Source: Membranihabitans marinus
GTDB lineage: Bacteria > Bacteroidota > Bacteroidia > Chitinophagales > Saprospiraceae
Assembly: GCF_019802045.1 (NCBI RefSeq)
Contig: NZ_JAHVHU010000010.1
Span: 62,001 to 126,000 of the forward strand
Length of the DNA stretch: 64,000 nucleotides
Direction: 5' to 3'
The notes under the pieces were generated by a model, which saw nothing but the letters and a program-made list of their open reading frames with translations, was not told the origin of the DNA and made no database searches. This document shows, piece by piece, positions 7,587 to 16,284 of the stretch; position 1 is the stretch's first letter; each line of letters starts with the position of its first letter. A program made the position numbers and the translations under genes.

Positions 7587-8947
7587 ATATATACAATCCT
7601 AGTACAAATACTGTCATCGCAACCGTGAAGGAAGATACAGATCAGACCTTGCAAAAGAAACTGCAAACCTTGCGACAGGGAGTAGCATCATGGAGAACAT
7701 CTTCATTATCAGACAGAATAGACAAGATCAAAACTTTTGGTCATCTTGTCCGTAACGATATTGAAAATTTAGCTGCTTTATTGACATCCGAAACCGGAAA
7801 ACCAATTCAGCAGGCTCGAAATGAGATTAGGGGGGCTCAAAATCGAATTGATCATATTATCCAAAATGCCTCCCCTTGGTTGAGCCCTGAACACATATAT
7901 CATAATGATACGATATCAGAATCCATCCGATACGAACCGCTCGGCGTAATCGCTAATATCTCGGCCTGGAACTTCCCCTATAATGTAGGCTATAATGTGT
8001 TTCTATACGCTTTGGCCGCAGGCAACGGAGTTCTTTATAAACCTTCTGAGTATGCTACCTTAACAGGGCAAGCCATTAGTCATAAGCTTTACCAGGCGGG
8101 TATTCCGGAAGAGGTTTTTCAAGTTGGAATTGGTGGAGCTTCGGTCGGCCAAAAGTTATTAGAAATGAACTTTGATGGTTACTTTTTTACCGGTTCTCAC
8201 CACACCGGGCAAAAAATAGCTACCACATTGGCTCCAAAAATGGTTCCCGTGCAGATGGAGTTAGGTGGAAAGGACCCGCTCTATGTCATGGATGATGTTG
8301 CAGATATAAAGCAGGCAGCTATTAATGCTGCGGAGGGAAGTTTTTATAATGCTGGGCAAAGTTGCTGTGCCATAGAACGAATCTATGTTTCTGAGTCAAT
8401 TTACGATGAGTTCATCCACTATTTTATAGAAGAAGTCTCTAGTTACCCGATGGGGGACCCTACGAAAGAATCCACTTTTATCGGTCCTTTGACCAGAGCC
8501 GAACAACTCGACACCATCGAAGACCAGATCACTGATGCTGTAGATCAAGGAGCCACAATCATGATTGGGGGCCGAAGAGTTTCATCCCAAGGCTATTTTC
8601 ATCAACCTACCGTATTGAGCAATGTCAATCATACTATGAAGGTCATGAAACAAGAGACCTTTGGACCGCTGGTTGGTATTCAAAAGGTTCGATCCGATGA
8701 GGAAGCAGTAGATTTAATGTCAGATACTCCATATGGTCTGACAGCTGCTGTATTCGGCTCTGATGAACAGCGGGCGTTGGCCGTATTGAACAAAGTAAAT
8801 ACCGGGACTGTTTATTGGAATTGTTGCGACAGGGTGAGTCCAAATGTGCCTTGGTCGGGGCGTAAAAATTCAGGCATAGGATCTACCTTGGGGTATCAAG
8901 GGATTCGAGCATTCGTTCAGCCCAAAGCATATCACTTAAAACATTAA
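7583..8947 (+). CDS. NAD(P)-dependent aldehyde dehydrogenase
   Basis: 454 residues with all main aldehyde dehydrogenase motifs: ISAWNFPYNVGYN, the cofactor-binding GNGVLYKPSEYA, FTGSHHTGQKIA, the general-base Glu in MELGGKDPLYV near residue 227, the catalytic Cys261 in NAGQSCCAIERIYV, and QETFGPLVGI. It is probably cytoplasmic, having no signal peptide. It is slightly shorter at the N-terminus than PuuC-type enzymes (about 490). As last gene of the operon, coupled to the hydrolase gene by a 4-base overlap, it should oxidise the gamma-glutamylated aldehyde made by the alcohol dehydrogenase to gamma-glutamylglycine. Succinate-semialdehyde or betaine-aldehyde activity cannot be excluded from sequence. 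Confidence 0.92.
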   Translation: MNIYNPSTNTVIATVKEDTDQTLQKKLQTLRQGVASWRTSSLSDRIDKIKTFGHLVRNDIENLAALLTSETGKPIQQARNEIRGAQNRIDHIIQNASPWLSPEHIYHNDTISESIRYEPLGVIANISAWNFPYNVGYNVFLYALAAGNGVLYKPSEYATLTGQAISHKLYQAGIPEEVFQVGIGGASVGQKLLEMNFDGYFFTGSHHTGQKIATTLAPKMVPVQMELGGKDPLYVMDDVADIKQAAINAAEGSFYNAGQSCCAIERIYVSESIYDEFIHYFIEEVSSYPMGDPTKESTFIGPLTRAEQLDTIEDQITDAVDQGATIMIGGRRVSSQGYFHQPTVLSNVNHTMKVMKQETFGPLVGIQKVRSDEEAVDLMSDTPYGLTAAVFGSDEQRALAVLNKVNTGTVYWNCCDRVSPNVPWSGRKNSGIGSTLGYQGIRAFVQPKAYHLKH

Positions 8948-8963
8948 TCGGCATCCCTGATAT

Positions 8964-9660
8964 CTAGTACTATGTTTCACAAGTCATTATAAAAAATAAC
9001 ACCTCATATATCTCAAAATGACTCCGAGTTCAATCCAACCCGACCTGGACAGGATCGAAATTGGTTTTCTAACTCACATCTAGCCTACCCCGCAAAATTC
9101 ATGGCTTTTGATTTATGCAGATGCAAGGAATGACTGAATATAGTCGTAGTGCAACGCAGACCAAAGATGGTAAATCCATCTTTGATGAGGGAACCAAAAT
9201 GCCCTCATTTTGGAAGGGTAGCCTCACGAATAGTATTCTATTTCAAGGAGTTAGTAACATGAGCGAATGTAGTCTCATCTCGGCAAGGCCGAGCTGAGAC
9301 AGAAAGTTCAGTGAACTTTCTATGAGAGAACCGAGGGCTCTGTCCCGAGGATAATGTATGAATCAAAAGTCAAACGTCACCCAAAATTGGGTTATGCAAT
9401 ATGCCCAATTTTGGAATTTAAGCAACTGATGCACTGCATATTATGCATCATAGCAGATTGACGTGGTGAATAAAGCGGGCTAATCTGACCCAGACTGGGT
9501 CAGAATCCTTGCAGGTCAAAGACCTTAGAGCGATCTAATTAGGTTTAGCTATATTATTTGCACTCAAATTTACGACCTTAGAGAGGTCGGATTAGATTCT
9601 GAATTGCATAATTTTGTTCGTTACATTTTAATTATAAAAATTAATGAAACGGAGCACTAG
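8964..9660 (+). mobile_element. Element A, copy 1 (302-bp inverted-repeat element split by element B)
   Basis: Two parts, 8964-9087 and 9480-9660, together match the reverse complement of 42568-42869 along their whole length. Without the 395 bases of insert and target duplication, both copies are 302 bases. The ends are imperfect inverted repeats of about 20 bases (pattern CTAGTnnTnnGTnTCA, outermost CTAG at both ends). Inside are short palindromes with 5-base arms and 5-base centres, such as GACCCAGACTGGGTC and GACCTTAGAGAGGTC. No coding sequence. This looks like a non-autonomous miniature transposable element. Confidence 0.8.
9088..9479 (+). mobile_element. Element B, copy 1 (392-bp hairpin-tiled element inserted in element A)
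   Basis: The element begins CCCCGCAAAATTCA and ends TGAATAAAGCGGG, imperfect terminal inverted repeats (CCCGC, three mismatches, ATTCA). It is flanked by CTA at 9085-9087 and 9480-9482; the uninterrupted element A copy at 42568 has a single CTA at this place, so a 3-base target duplication is supported. The interior is almost covered by hairpins: arms at 9162-9170/9176-9184, 9194-9200/9207-9213, 9272-9284/9288-9300, 9301-9310/9312-9321, 9381-9391/9404-9414 and 9427-9433/9444-9450. It has no plausible gene; a 60-codon frame from 9115 runs across the hairpins. The first 100 bases recur at 53394. Confidence 0.78.
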
Positions 9661-9720
9661 TGAGGTGGGTTGATGATGTTGTGAACTAAAAACCATGGGT
9701 GTACCTCCCAGCAATTCAGG

Positions 9721-11205
9721 CTATTTGACCCACCAGGGTACGGCGCTTATTTTATCATTTCCAGTTCCAAATTGGTTCTCTATGGCTAACGATACATTGT
9801 CGGTGTTTACGTCGTATTCATTCTGAGGATAGATCCACCGGTAGGGAATGTCCACACCGGGTGGTCTTCTAAAGTCAGGATACCCCGTCCTTAGGTGGTC
9901 GTAATATGGCCACCATGGTGATTGAAGAAAAGCTCGAAGATATTTTTGCATAATAATCTTTTCTATTTTTTCTTCCACAGTCGTGGCTGTCTTGAAGTCA
10001 TTGACCGGCTTATCCAGGTAGGATACAGCTCTTTCCTGCGTCACGTACTGTCCATAGCCCTTGGCATAGTTTTCATAAAACCGAAACGATGCTTTCACCC
10101 CTTCATTGTAGTATTGTTCAGCATCTCCAGTAAGCCAGTTCCGAACAATTCCTTCAGAAATAATCAACTGTTGTTCCGCAAACCCAATTAAAATGATGGG
10201 TTCGGTGGTTGGATCACTGTAGTATCTGGAATTGGGTTTGGACACTTTACCATTAGCCGCCTTGGTATTTACTTCTGCATAGGGCGCTGCAGGATCACCT
10301 CCTTCGTAAGCAGTAAAATCATCAATTTCCAGTCCCGCGTCCTCCGAATTCTTGGTTTGAGTGCTATATATAAACAACCGTGGGTCTTCTCGAACTTGCA
10401 AACGCTGTATGAAAGTAGAATCCATGTACAGCCCAGATCCATAGCTGCTGGAGTTAAAATCAAAGTATCGGTTTCCTTGCTGATCTAAAAAGATCAGTTG
10501 TGCATTATCATCGATACTTTCAAACAAAGGTTGGTTCTCGACGATTTCTTTGAATTCGGACCGGATATCCACCTCGATATCGGACACCTTCTGCGAAAGC
10601 ATCATTAAAGTCTTCAGCCGAAATGCATTGATGGCTTTGCGCCATTGGGTTCCATCGCCACCATAAATAATATCCCCAGCGATAATCGTATTTTCATTGG
10701 CCAAAATGTCATTTGCTTCTCTCAATTCTGATAATATTCCTTTAAAAACATCCTTTTGAGCATCATAAGCAGGCGGAGCATAGGTTTCTTGTTGTTCGCC
10801 CTGCAAGGCCTGTGAATAAGGCACATCCCCAAACCGCAACGTCAGGTTTAAAAAATAAAATGCTTTAAAAAATTTACCCAATGCCACATAGGAGGGTTCA
10901 TTTATCTTTTCAGCTTCCTCCATCATCTTGGTGATGTCCCGCATTTCGGAAAAAGCATCAAAATCCCACCGATCCCATTTATAATATTGACCCGAACTTT
11001 CTCCATCGGTTTGAACCACCATCTTCTGCGCGTACATCGACCCCCGTCCAGCATTATATTGAAACACATCCCATTCATTCTGTGTTAATAACAACTGGGG
11101 GTGTGTTTCAGTTACCCGATTAGGATCGATATTAATTTCATCGAGATCTCTACATGAATAGGAAAAAGAGGATATAATTATATAAACTAAAATTAAATTT
11201 CTCAT
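9721..11205 (-). CDS. SusD-like lipoprotein (SusD-like_2 type)
   Basis: 494 residues. The signal ends in SFSYSC with Cys18 as the likely lipidated residue, followed by RDLDEINIDPNRV, a start typical of the shorter SusD-like_2 group (PF12771) rather than of RagB. TPR-like helices are visible around YVALGKFFKAFYFLNLTLRFGDVPYSQAL and the late helix IILIGFAEQQLIISEGIVRN. It should lie on the cell surface as the lid of the SusC porin encoded just upstream (11306-14506, 100 bases apart), forming one transport pair. It is the last gene of the long minus-strand run, and no clear terminator was seen after it. Substrate unknown. Confidence 0.92.
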   Translation of the reverse strand: MRNLILVYIIISSFSYSCRDLDEINIDPNRVTETHPQLLLTQNEWDVFQYNAGRGSMYAQKMVVQTDGESSGQYYKWDRWDFDAFSEMRDITKMMEEAEKINEPSYVALGKFFKAFYFLNLTLRFGDVPYSQALQGEQQETYAPPAYDAQKDVFKGILSELREANDILANENTIIAGDIIYGGDGTQWRKAINAFRLKTLMMLSQKVSDIEVDIRSEFKEIVENQPLFESIDDNAQLIFLDQQGNRYFDFNSSSYGSGLYMDSTFIQRLQVREDPRLFIYSTQTKNSEDAGLEIDDFTAYEGGDPAAPYAEVNTKAANGKVSKPNSRYYSDPTTEPIILIGFAEQQLIISEGIVRNWLTGDAEQYYNEGVKASFRFYENYAKGYGQYVTQERAVSYLDKPVNDFKTATTVEEKIEKIIMQKYLRAFLQSPWWPYYDHLRTGYPDFRRPPGVDIPYRWIYPQNEYDVNTDNVSLAIENQFGTGNDKISAVPWWVK

Positions 11206-11305
11206 AGTTGATTAAATTCTTATTTCATCAAATGTTTAACAGTGCTTCTCTTTGACAGCCCCACCGGTCAGGGACGAGCGTCCAAATAATTATCACTAAG
11301 TTTAG

Positions 11306-14300
11306 TTACAATTTAAAGTTGACAGACAACCCCAGGTACCTGGGCGACGGATCCTGCAAATTACCATCATTACCCGTTTCATAATCGGGATCGATCAGAG
11401 GAATTTTCTTCCACATCAATAAGTTGTATCCATAAAGCTGGACATAAAGACCCTTCAAGGTTTGGCCCAAAGGAAGAAGGTTTCCCAGTTCATACCCTAT
11501 GGCCAATCGTCTGAGCTTAAAGAAGGACCGGTCAAACGTATTGGCAAATTTTTCACTTTCTTCCTCAGTTACACTAGCTCTATAGGGGTAATTTTGCGAC
11601 CAGGTCTGCCAACTGACCGCCGTGGTATTGGGTCGATATTCGCGGGTATCCGAAATAACGTTTCCATACACATCCTGTTTGAGTTCTCCTTCCACGACCA
11701 CTACTCCTTCCGGGACATACACGGGTTTTCCTGCCGAATACTCAGCAGCCCGGTATTCCAATGAATTGGGATGGCGACCACCCCACCACATTTTCTCATG
11801 CGTGGTGGAGTTCATAATTCCTCCCCACACTCCATCAATATCCAACCCAATATCAAATCCTTTGAATGTGAATTTATTAATCAACCCCAACCTCCAAGAT
11901 GGATTCAAATGTCCCAGGTTGCGTCGGTATGGATCTCGAATCGGCAATCCATTATCGCCTAATATGACTTCCCCCTGAGCACTTTTCTGCCACACACGGG
12001 TATAATAACTATCCGTTCGCTCCCCCACTTTCAAATTATTATATACCGTTTGACCGCCAAATATTTTCGTGATACGCTCGACATATTTTGACCAGTTTGC
12101 AGATAAGTTCCAATTTAAATTCTTCTTACGGATCGGATTGACTGTCGCCACCACTTCAAATCCATTGGTTTTGTATTCATTGCCATTCACCTTTCGGCTG
12201 GTAAATCCGGAAGCTTCAGAAATTCCCAAATTAATAATTTGATTCTCATCTGTAATGTTATAATAGGTCAATCCCAGTCGCAACCGGTCATTGAAATACC
12301 CCGTGGATAACCCTAACTCAAAAGAGCTAGATTTTTCAGGGAGAATATTGGGATTAATTATGCCGGACGGATAATACACAGACTGGGTGGACCCGTAGGT
12401 CACGCCCTTGTTGTAGGTAGAGTATATACTATACGGGCTTAAATCGCTGGATACCTGCGCCCACGATCCATACAGCTTCACGTAACTTACCGTTTGCGGT
12501 AGGTTGAGGTACTCTGATACCAACGTACTCAAAGACACAGACGGGTAAAAGTAAGAATTGTTATTGGTCGGCAGCGTTGAAGACCAGTCATTTCGTGCTG
12601 TAAAATTTAAAAACACCGCATTATACAGATCCAGGTTAAAGGCGCCATAAACACTTCGAATCGACTTCTCCTGTAGGTAATTTGACGCCCGAACGGGACC
12701 TTGGGTATTATTGAGACTGTACACTCCCGGAACAATCAAACCATCGGTCGATTGATATTCACTTCGATACGTTCTATTAAAAATGGATGCACCGGCATTC
12801 ACTCCAAAATCAATATTATTCGTAATTTCTTTATTGTAGGTCAAGAGTGCATCCGCATCGATGTTCAGCTTGGAAGTATTCCAATTCTTGTAGTCGCCGT
12901 TTCTGGAATCACCATAATTTTTGTACGATTTTGGAGTTTGCAAAGTTTCGAATCTGGAATTATTCCGTCCATTACCCCGAATTTGGAAACTAAGGTTTTC
13001 CATGATTTGCCAATTGGCTTTGACTTGCATGTCCATGACATCTCTGTCCTGCAGTTGTTGCAACTCATAGGATGCAAAGTATGGGTTATTGTACCAGGCA
13101 TAATTGTAGTTGGCTTGTCGATACCCTTGCAGGCCGGGCACCCAAAAGTGATCGGCAAGATCCTGTCCGTTGACATCAGAGCTCATCCATATTAATATAG
13201 TATATATGTGGTTTTTGGGCCCATATCCATACCGAGGATAATTTGGAGAATATACCTTATTATAAGACATCGATGCATCAAGGGTAAAGTTTTCGGTGAT
13301 TTCAAATTGGGAATTAAAATTAATACTTCCTGTATTTAAGGACATATTGGGGACCTGTCCTTTTTGATGCGCGTATTTTCCAGATGCATAATAACTTGCT
13401 TTCTTCCCTTTATAGGCCAACGTAAATGTATTCGTACTCACCACTCCCGTTCTTAGAAAATCTTTCAAATTATCGTGCGAGACAAAATCTATAGGGACTC
13501 GTTCATATTTGGATCGATCATCATAAATCGTTCCTTTCACGTCTCCATACCACTCTATGGTTTCACCGGTTTCCTTGTTTCTGATCGGACTATTCCATTG
13601 CGGAATTTTTAATCCGGCGTCCAATTTCGGTCCCCAGGTCATGTCCCCATCAGAAATTCCACCATCTGCACCATCCCAAAATTCATATTGCCCGTTCGAA
13701 CCACTACCGTACACCGATTGAGCTTCAGGAAAAGCAGTAAATCCTGCCGTAATCATATTATTTGTGGTAAAATTGACCACCAAGCCTTCTTCTTCCGCAT
13801 TTTTTGTGGTAATCAAAATTGCGCCGTCTTTACCCCGACTTCCATACAATGCAGATGCAGCAACTCCCTTCAATACATTGATATTGTCAATATCAATCGC
13901 CGAAACATCGAAAAAATCCGTTTCTACTGGAACACCATCAATCACTATCAACGGGTTTTTCCCCCGGAGAACAAACTGTGGCCCTTGAAACATCCCTGTT
14001 GGGTTGGTTACCGTTAAGCCGGCCACTTGTCCCGAAAGCGCCGTACCCAGGTTCATCGTCTTTGAATTGGCCAGTTGTTCGGTGCCAACTTCCTGCGTCG
14101 TGAAACCAATTGTTTTTTTCATCCGCCCGATTCCTAAGGCGGTCACCACCACTTCATCAAGCATTTCTGCATCACTGTTCAATGTTACATTTATGGTTGT
14201 TTTACCATCGACCAACACCTCCTGCGTTTGATACCCGATATAGGAAAACACCAATACGTCATTCGCATTGACACCACTCAACTCAAACTGTCCGTCGAAA

Positions 14301-14506
14301 TCTGTCGCTGTTCCTGAATTGGACCCTTTTATTTGGACATTGACCCCAATCAAGGGTTCATTTTCCAAATCAGTCACCGTGCCGTTTACCGTCACCTGAC
14401 TATGTATGATCAGAGGCGAAAGCAATATAACCAGAAATGAAAGATAGCTTCTCAAAAACATATCTATTATGCATGGGAAACTAGTGGATTGATTTAACAT
14501 CTTCAT
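11306..14506 (-). CDS. SusC/RagA family TonB-dependent outer-membrane transporter
   Basis: 1066 residues from ATG 14506; ATG 14461 is a good alternative because it begins directly at the signal peptide (MFLRSYLSFLVILL, cleavage after HSQ). Domains in order: carboxypeptidase-regulatory-like domain (GTVTDLENEPLIGVNVQIKG), the SusC box MLDEVVVTALGIGRMKK, plug domain with VLKGVAASALYGSRGKDGAI, and a beta-barrel to the aromatic end YLGLSVNFKL. SusC proteins import oligomers through the outer membrane using TonB energy. It pairs with the SusD-like gene downstream. It has no STN domain, so it is not expected to signal through FecR, unlike the SusC at 25788. Whether it belongs to the same operon as the upstream gene at 15164 is doubtful, since 657 bases including element C lie between them. 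Confidence 0.95.
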   Translation of the reverse strand: MKMLNQSTSFPCIIDMFLRSYLSFLVILLSPLIIHSQVTVNGTVTDLENEPLIGVNVQIKGSNSGTATDFDGQFELSGVNANDVLVFSYIGYQTQEVLVDGKTTINVTLNSDAEMLDEVVVTALGIGRMKKTIGFTTQEVGTEQLANSKTMNLGTALSGQVAGLTVTNPTGMFQGPQFVLRGKNPLIVIDGVPVETDFFDVSAIDIDNINVLKGVAASALYGSRGKDGAILITTKNAEEEGLVVNFTTNNMITAGFTAFPEAQSVYGSGSNGQYEFWDGADGGISDGDMTWGPKLDAGLKIPQWNSPIRNKETGETIEWYGDVKGTIYDDRSKYERVPIDFVSHDNLKDFLRTGVVSTNTFTLAYKGKKASYYASGKYAHQKGQVPNMSLNTGSINFNSQFEITENFTLDASMSYNKVYSPNYPRYGYGPKNHIYTILIWMSSDVNGQDLADHFWVPGLQGYRQANYNYAWYNNPYFASYELQQLQDRDVMDMQVKANWQIMENLSFQIRGNGRNNSRFETLQTPKSYKNYGDSRNGDYKNWNTSKLNIDADALLTYNKEITNNIDFGVNAGASIFNRTYRSEYQSTDGLIVPGVYSLNNTQGPVRASNYLQEKSIRSVYGAFNLDLYNAVFLNFTARNDWSSTLPTNNNSYFYPSVSLSTLVSEYLNLPQTVSYVKLYGSWAQVSSDLSPYSIYSTYNKGVTYGSTQSVYYPSGIINPNILPEKSSSFELGLSTGYFNDRLRLGLTYYNITDENQIINLGISEASGFTSRKVNGNEYKTNGFEVVATVNPIRKKNLNWNLSANWSKYVERITKIFGGQTVYNNLKVGERTDSYYTRVWQKSAQGEVILGDNGLPIRDPYRRNLGHLNPSWRLGLINKFTFKGFDIGLDIDGVWGGIMNSTTHEKMWWGGRHPNSLEYRAAEYSAGKPVYVPEGVVVVEGELKQDVYGNVISDTREYRPNTTAVSWQTWSQNYPYRASVTEEESEKFANTFDRSFFKLRRLAIGYELGNLLPLGQTLKGLYVQLYGYNLLMWKKIPLIDPDYETGNDGNLQDPSPRYLGLSVNFKL

Positions 14507-14802
14507 AATTTATACTTATATTCAATTAATAGATAATCTATATCCTACAATTGCGTTAAATATAAGGCATTAATTTATTTAGATGCAAGCTCTCAACTTT
14601 TTTTTTTCAAATTATTGATAAAATAAAAACACCTATAATCCTTCAAATTCAAGCGAGGAATGGCTGAGGTTCACTATAGTGCTTATTTATCGGCTGCCAG
14701 TATATTGATTGGTCTAGCCCTACTATTCAAAATTTATGGCTTAGGATTAACTGATCAGACATCGATTGTATTTTACCATGATTCTAGTTAAGGCGCGGAT
14801 AA
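14507..14802. other. Leader region upstream of the SusC gene, no gene seen
   Basis: AT-rich sequence with a run of T at 14599-14607. It should contain the promoter of the SusCD pair, but no convincing TAnnTTTG on the minus strand was found. Confidence 0.5.
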
Positions 14803-14960
14803 TACCATTTGTATATGATAATGTCGCGTAAGATTTTTTAAATATTCAAAGATTGTCGAGGAAAAAAATCGAAGGTGTAGCTGGAGTTACACCGAGTATT
14901 TTGACGAATGGATCGAAGAATATTTCGGAATATATGCGGCAATGATGAATTCAAATGGTA
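14803..14960 (+). mobile_element. Element C, copy 1 (158 bp)
   Basis: Bounded by TACCATTTG (14803-14811) and CAAATGGTA (14952-14960), perfect 9-base terminal inverted repeats. The same sequence recurs at 50664-50820 (same orientation) and in part at 63620-63727 (opposite). The strongest shared block covers GTATTTTGACGAA, ATCGAAGAATATTTCG and ATATATGCGG. No gene. Probably a miniature mobile or dispersed repeat element. Confidence 0.78.
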
Positions 14961-15163
14961 TAAGAAGGGGTACAATAATGGAAACAGACCTGAAGAAGTT
15001 CATCAACCGATGAAGGAAATGAGTTTACATGATAAATGCCAAGTCGTGGTCCTTTGTGCAGAATGAACACATGGCGAGAAACCGTTCTCCTGGATTTATC
15101 ATGGAAGAACAGCCCGGTGAGCAAAGAAGTAAATTTGTCCTCACGCATTGCAATGAACAAATA
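14961..15163. other. Intergenic stretch between element C and the phosphodiesterase-like gene
   Basis: No gene, RNA or further repeat recognised. Small frames here overlap element C and lack coding character. Confidence 0.5.
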
Positions 15164-15985
15164 TCACTTCATCTCAAGCTCTAATACCAACGGTAAATGA
15201 TCAGAGGCATATTCTTCTTCAATGGTATAATAGTCCTTTACAACAAATAGATCCAATGCTGGTTTATTAAGCAAAAAATGATCAATCGCAACCCGAGGTT
15301 TTATTTGAGGAAAGGTCAAGGGTGGATCTGATTTGATCAATTCAAATTCCGATGATAATAAACTATAGACCCCATCATTATTCTTGTGGATTTGTGAATT
15401 AAAATCACCTGCAAAAATGATTGGCTGATCGGTATAATCCTGTATTTCTTCTAATATTTGCTCGGCCTGGTACATCCTGTCGTCGATCGATCGATGATCT
15501 AAATGCGTGCACAAAAACAGTATTTCCGCTCCGTTTATATTAATCCATGCACCAGCTAATGATCTTGTTTCACCGTTATCCGAACTCATGAGCGTTGGCA
15601 ACTTTGCTTTGATTCCGCCCATTATGGGAAACTTTGATAAAATTCCTACTCCTTGATATCCACCAGACTTCTTTTCTGCCGGTGCAAAATAATAGTTCAT
15701 CCCGGTCATTTCAGCTAACTTTGCCGCCTGGTGAATAGATTTACCGGACCTGTCCGTATACCTATCTACTTCCTGCAGCGCCACCAGATCAGGCTTGTTC
15801 TTACGGATGACCCGGGCGATTGAGTCCAATTCGGTATTTCCCCACCCTAATGACGGGGGACTGGCAATCCGGATATTATATGACATGAGTTTGATGGGCG
15901 ACATCTCCCCTTTTTTCATGTTCTTCGACCATCCTCCGCATGATAAGAACAATGCAAGAAAGGATAAATAGAATATATTTTTCAT
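15164..15985 (-). CDS. Endonuclease/exonuclease/phosphatase-fold lipoprotein
   Basis: 273 residues from ATG 15985, which starts directly at the lipoprotein signal MKNIFYLSFLALFLSC (Cys16); an upstream in-frame ATG at 16030 would only add 15 residues before the signal. The EEP metallo-hydrolase motifs are present: KLMSYNIR, DLVALQEVD (metal-binding Glu), LCTHLDHRS, FAGDFNSQ (Asp/Asn pair) and the final SDHLPLVLELE (catalytic His). The fold serves nucleases, inositol phosphatases and sphingomyelinase-like phosphodiesterases, so the bond cut is a phosphoester but the substrate is open. Its anchoring in the envelope and its place in an uptake locus suggest it acts on external phosphodiesters or phospho-sugars. 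Confidence 0.85.
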   Translation of the reverse strand: MKNIFYLSFLALFLSCGGWSKNMKKGEMSPIKLMSYNIRIASPPSLGWGNTELDSIARVIRKNKPDLVALQEVDRYTDRSGKSIHQAAKLAEMTGMNYYFAPAEKKSGGYQGVGILSKFPIMGGIKAKLPTLMSSDNGETRSLAGAWININGAEILFLCTHLDHRSIDDRMYQAEQILEEIQDYTDQPIIFAGDFNSQIHKNNDGVYSLLSSEFELIKSDPPLTFPQIKPRVAIDHFLLNKPALDLFVVKDYYTIEEEYASDHLPLVLELEMK

Positions 15986-16284
15986 AGTTTTTATTATATA
16001 TTTTGTACAGATCCGAGGGAATACTTTCATCCCTTAAATCGGTACGGGGATCATTTAAAAATTTTGAATAAAAGTACCTTGATATTTAAATTCTGTGGGC
16101 CAACTGAAGGCCACTTCGATGGTTGGACCAGCCCATCCATCTCAGACCTTATTTCGCAACGTTTCTTTCGATATAAATATCGATTCACCATGTTCATAAT
16201 GACAGTTACTCCATGCAATGGCACAGCCTGTGCAACGCATGAAACCGCCCCACACAATTTATTCACAATAAGCCAATATTCAAT
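15986..16284. other. Intergenic stretch, no gene seen
   Basis: About 300 bases between the phosphodiesterase-like gene and the oxidoreductase gene. A 71-codon minus-strand frame at 16051-16266 resembles no known protein. No repeat or RNA was recognised. Confidence 0.5.

Noticed and set aside
2944-8947. Classical Puu putrescine pathway
   Set aside because: No PuuB-type oxidase or PuuE aminotransferase is present; an alcohol dehydrogenase and an ethanolamine-type permease point to an amino alcohol instead. Putrescine cannot be fully excluded without assays.
9115-9297. A 60-codon plus-strand frame inside element B
   Set aside because: It crosses several perfect hairpins, and the partial copy at 53394 does not conserve the frame: a two-base difference shifts it.
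12701-13195. A 164-codon plus-strand frame
   Set aside because: Antisense shadow of the SusC barrel; no motif, no start context.
14951-15160. A 69-codon minus-strand frame
   Set aside because: It runs into element C, has no recognisable domain and no promoter.
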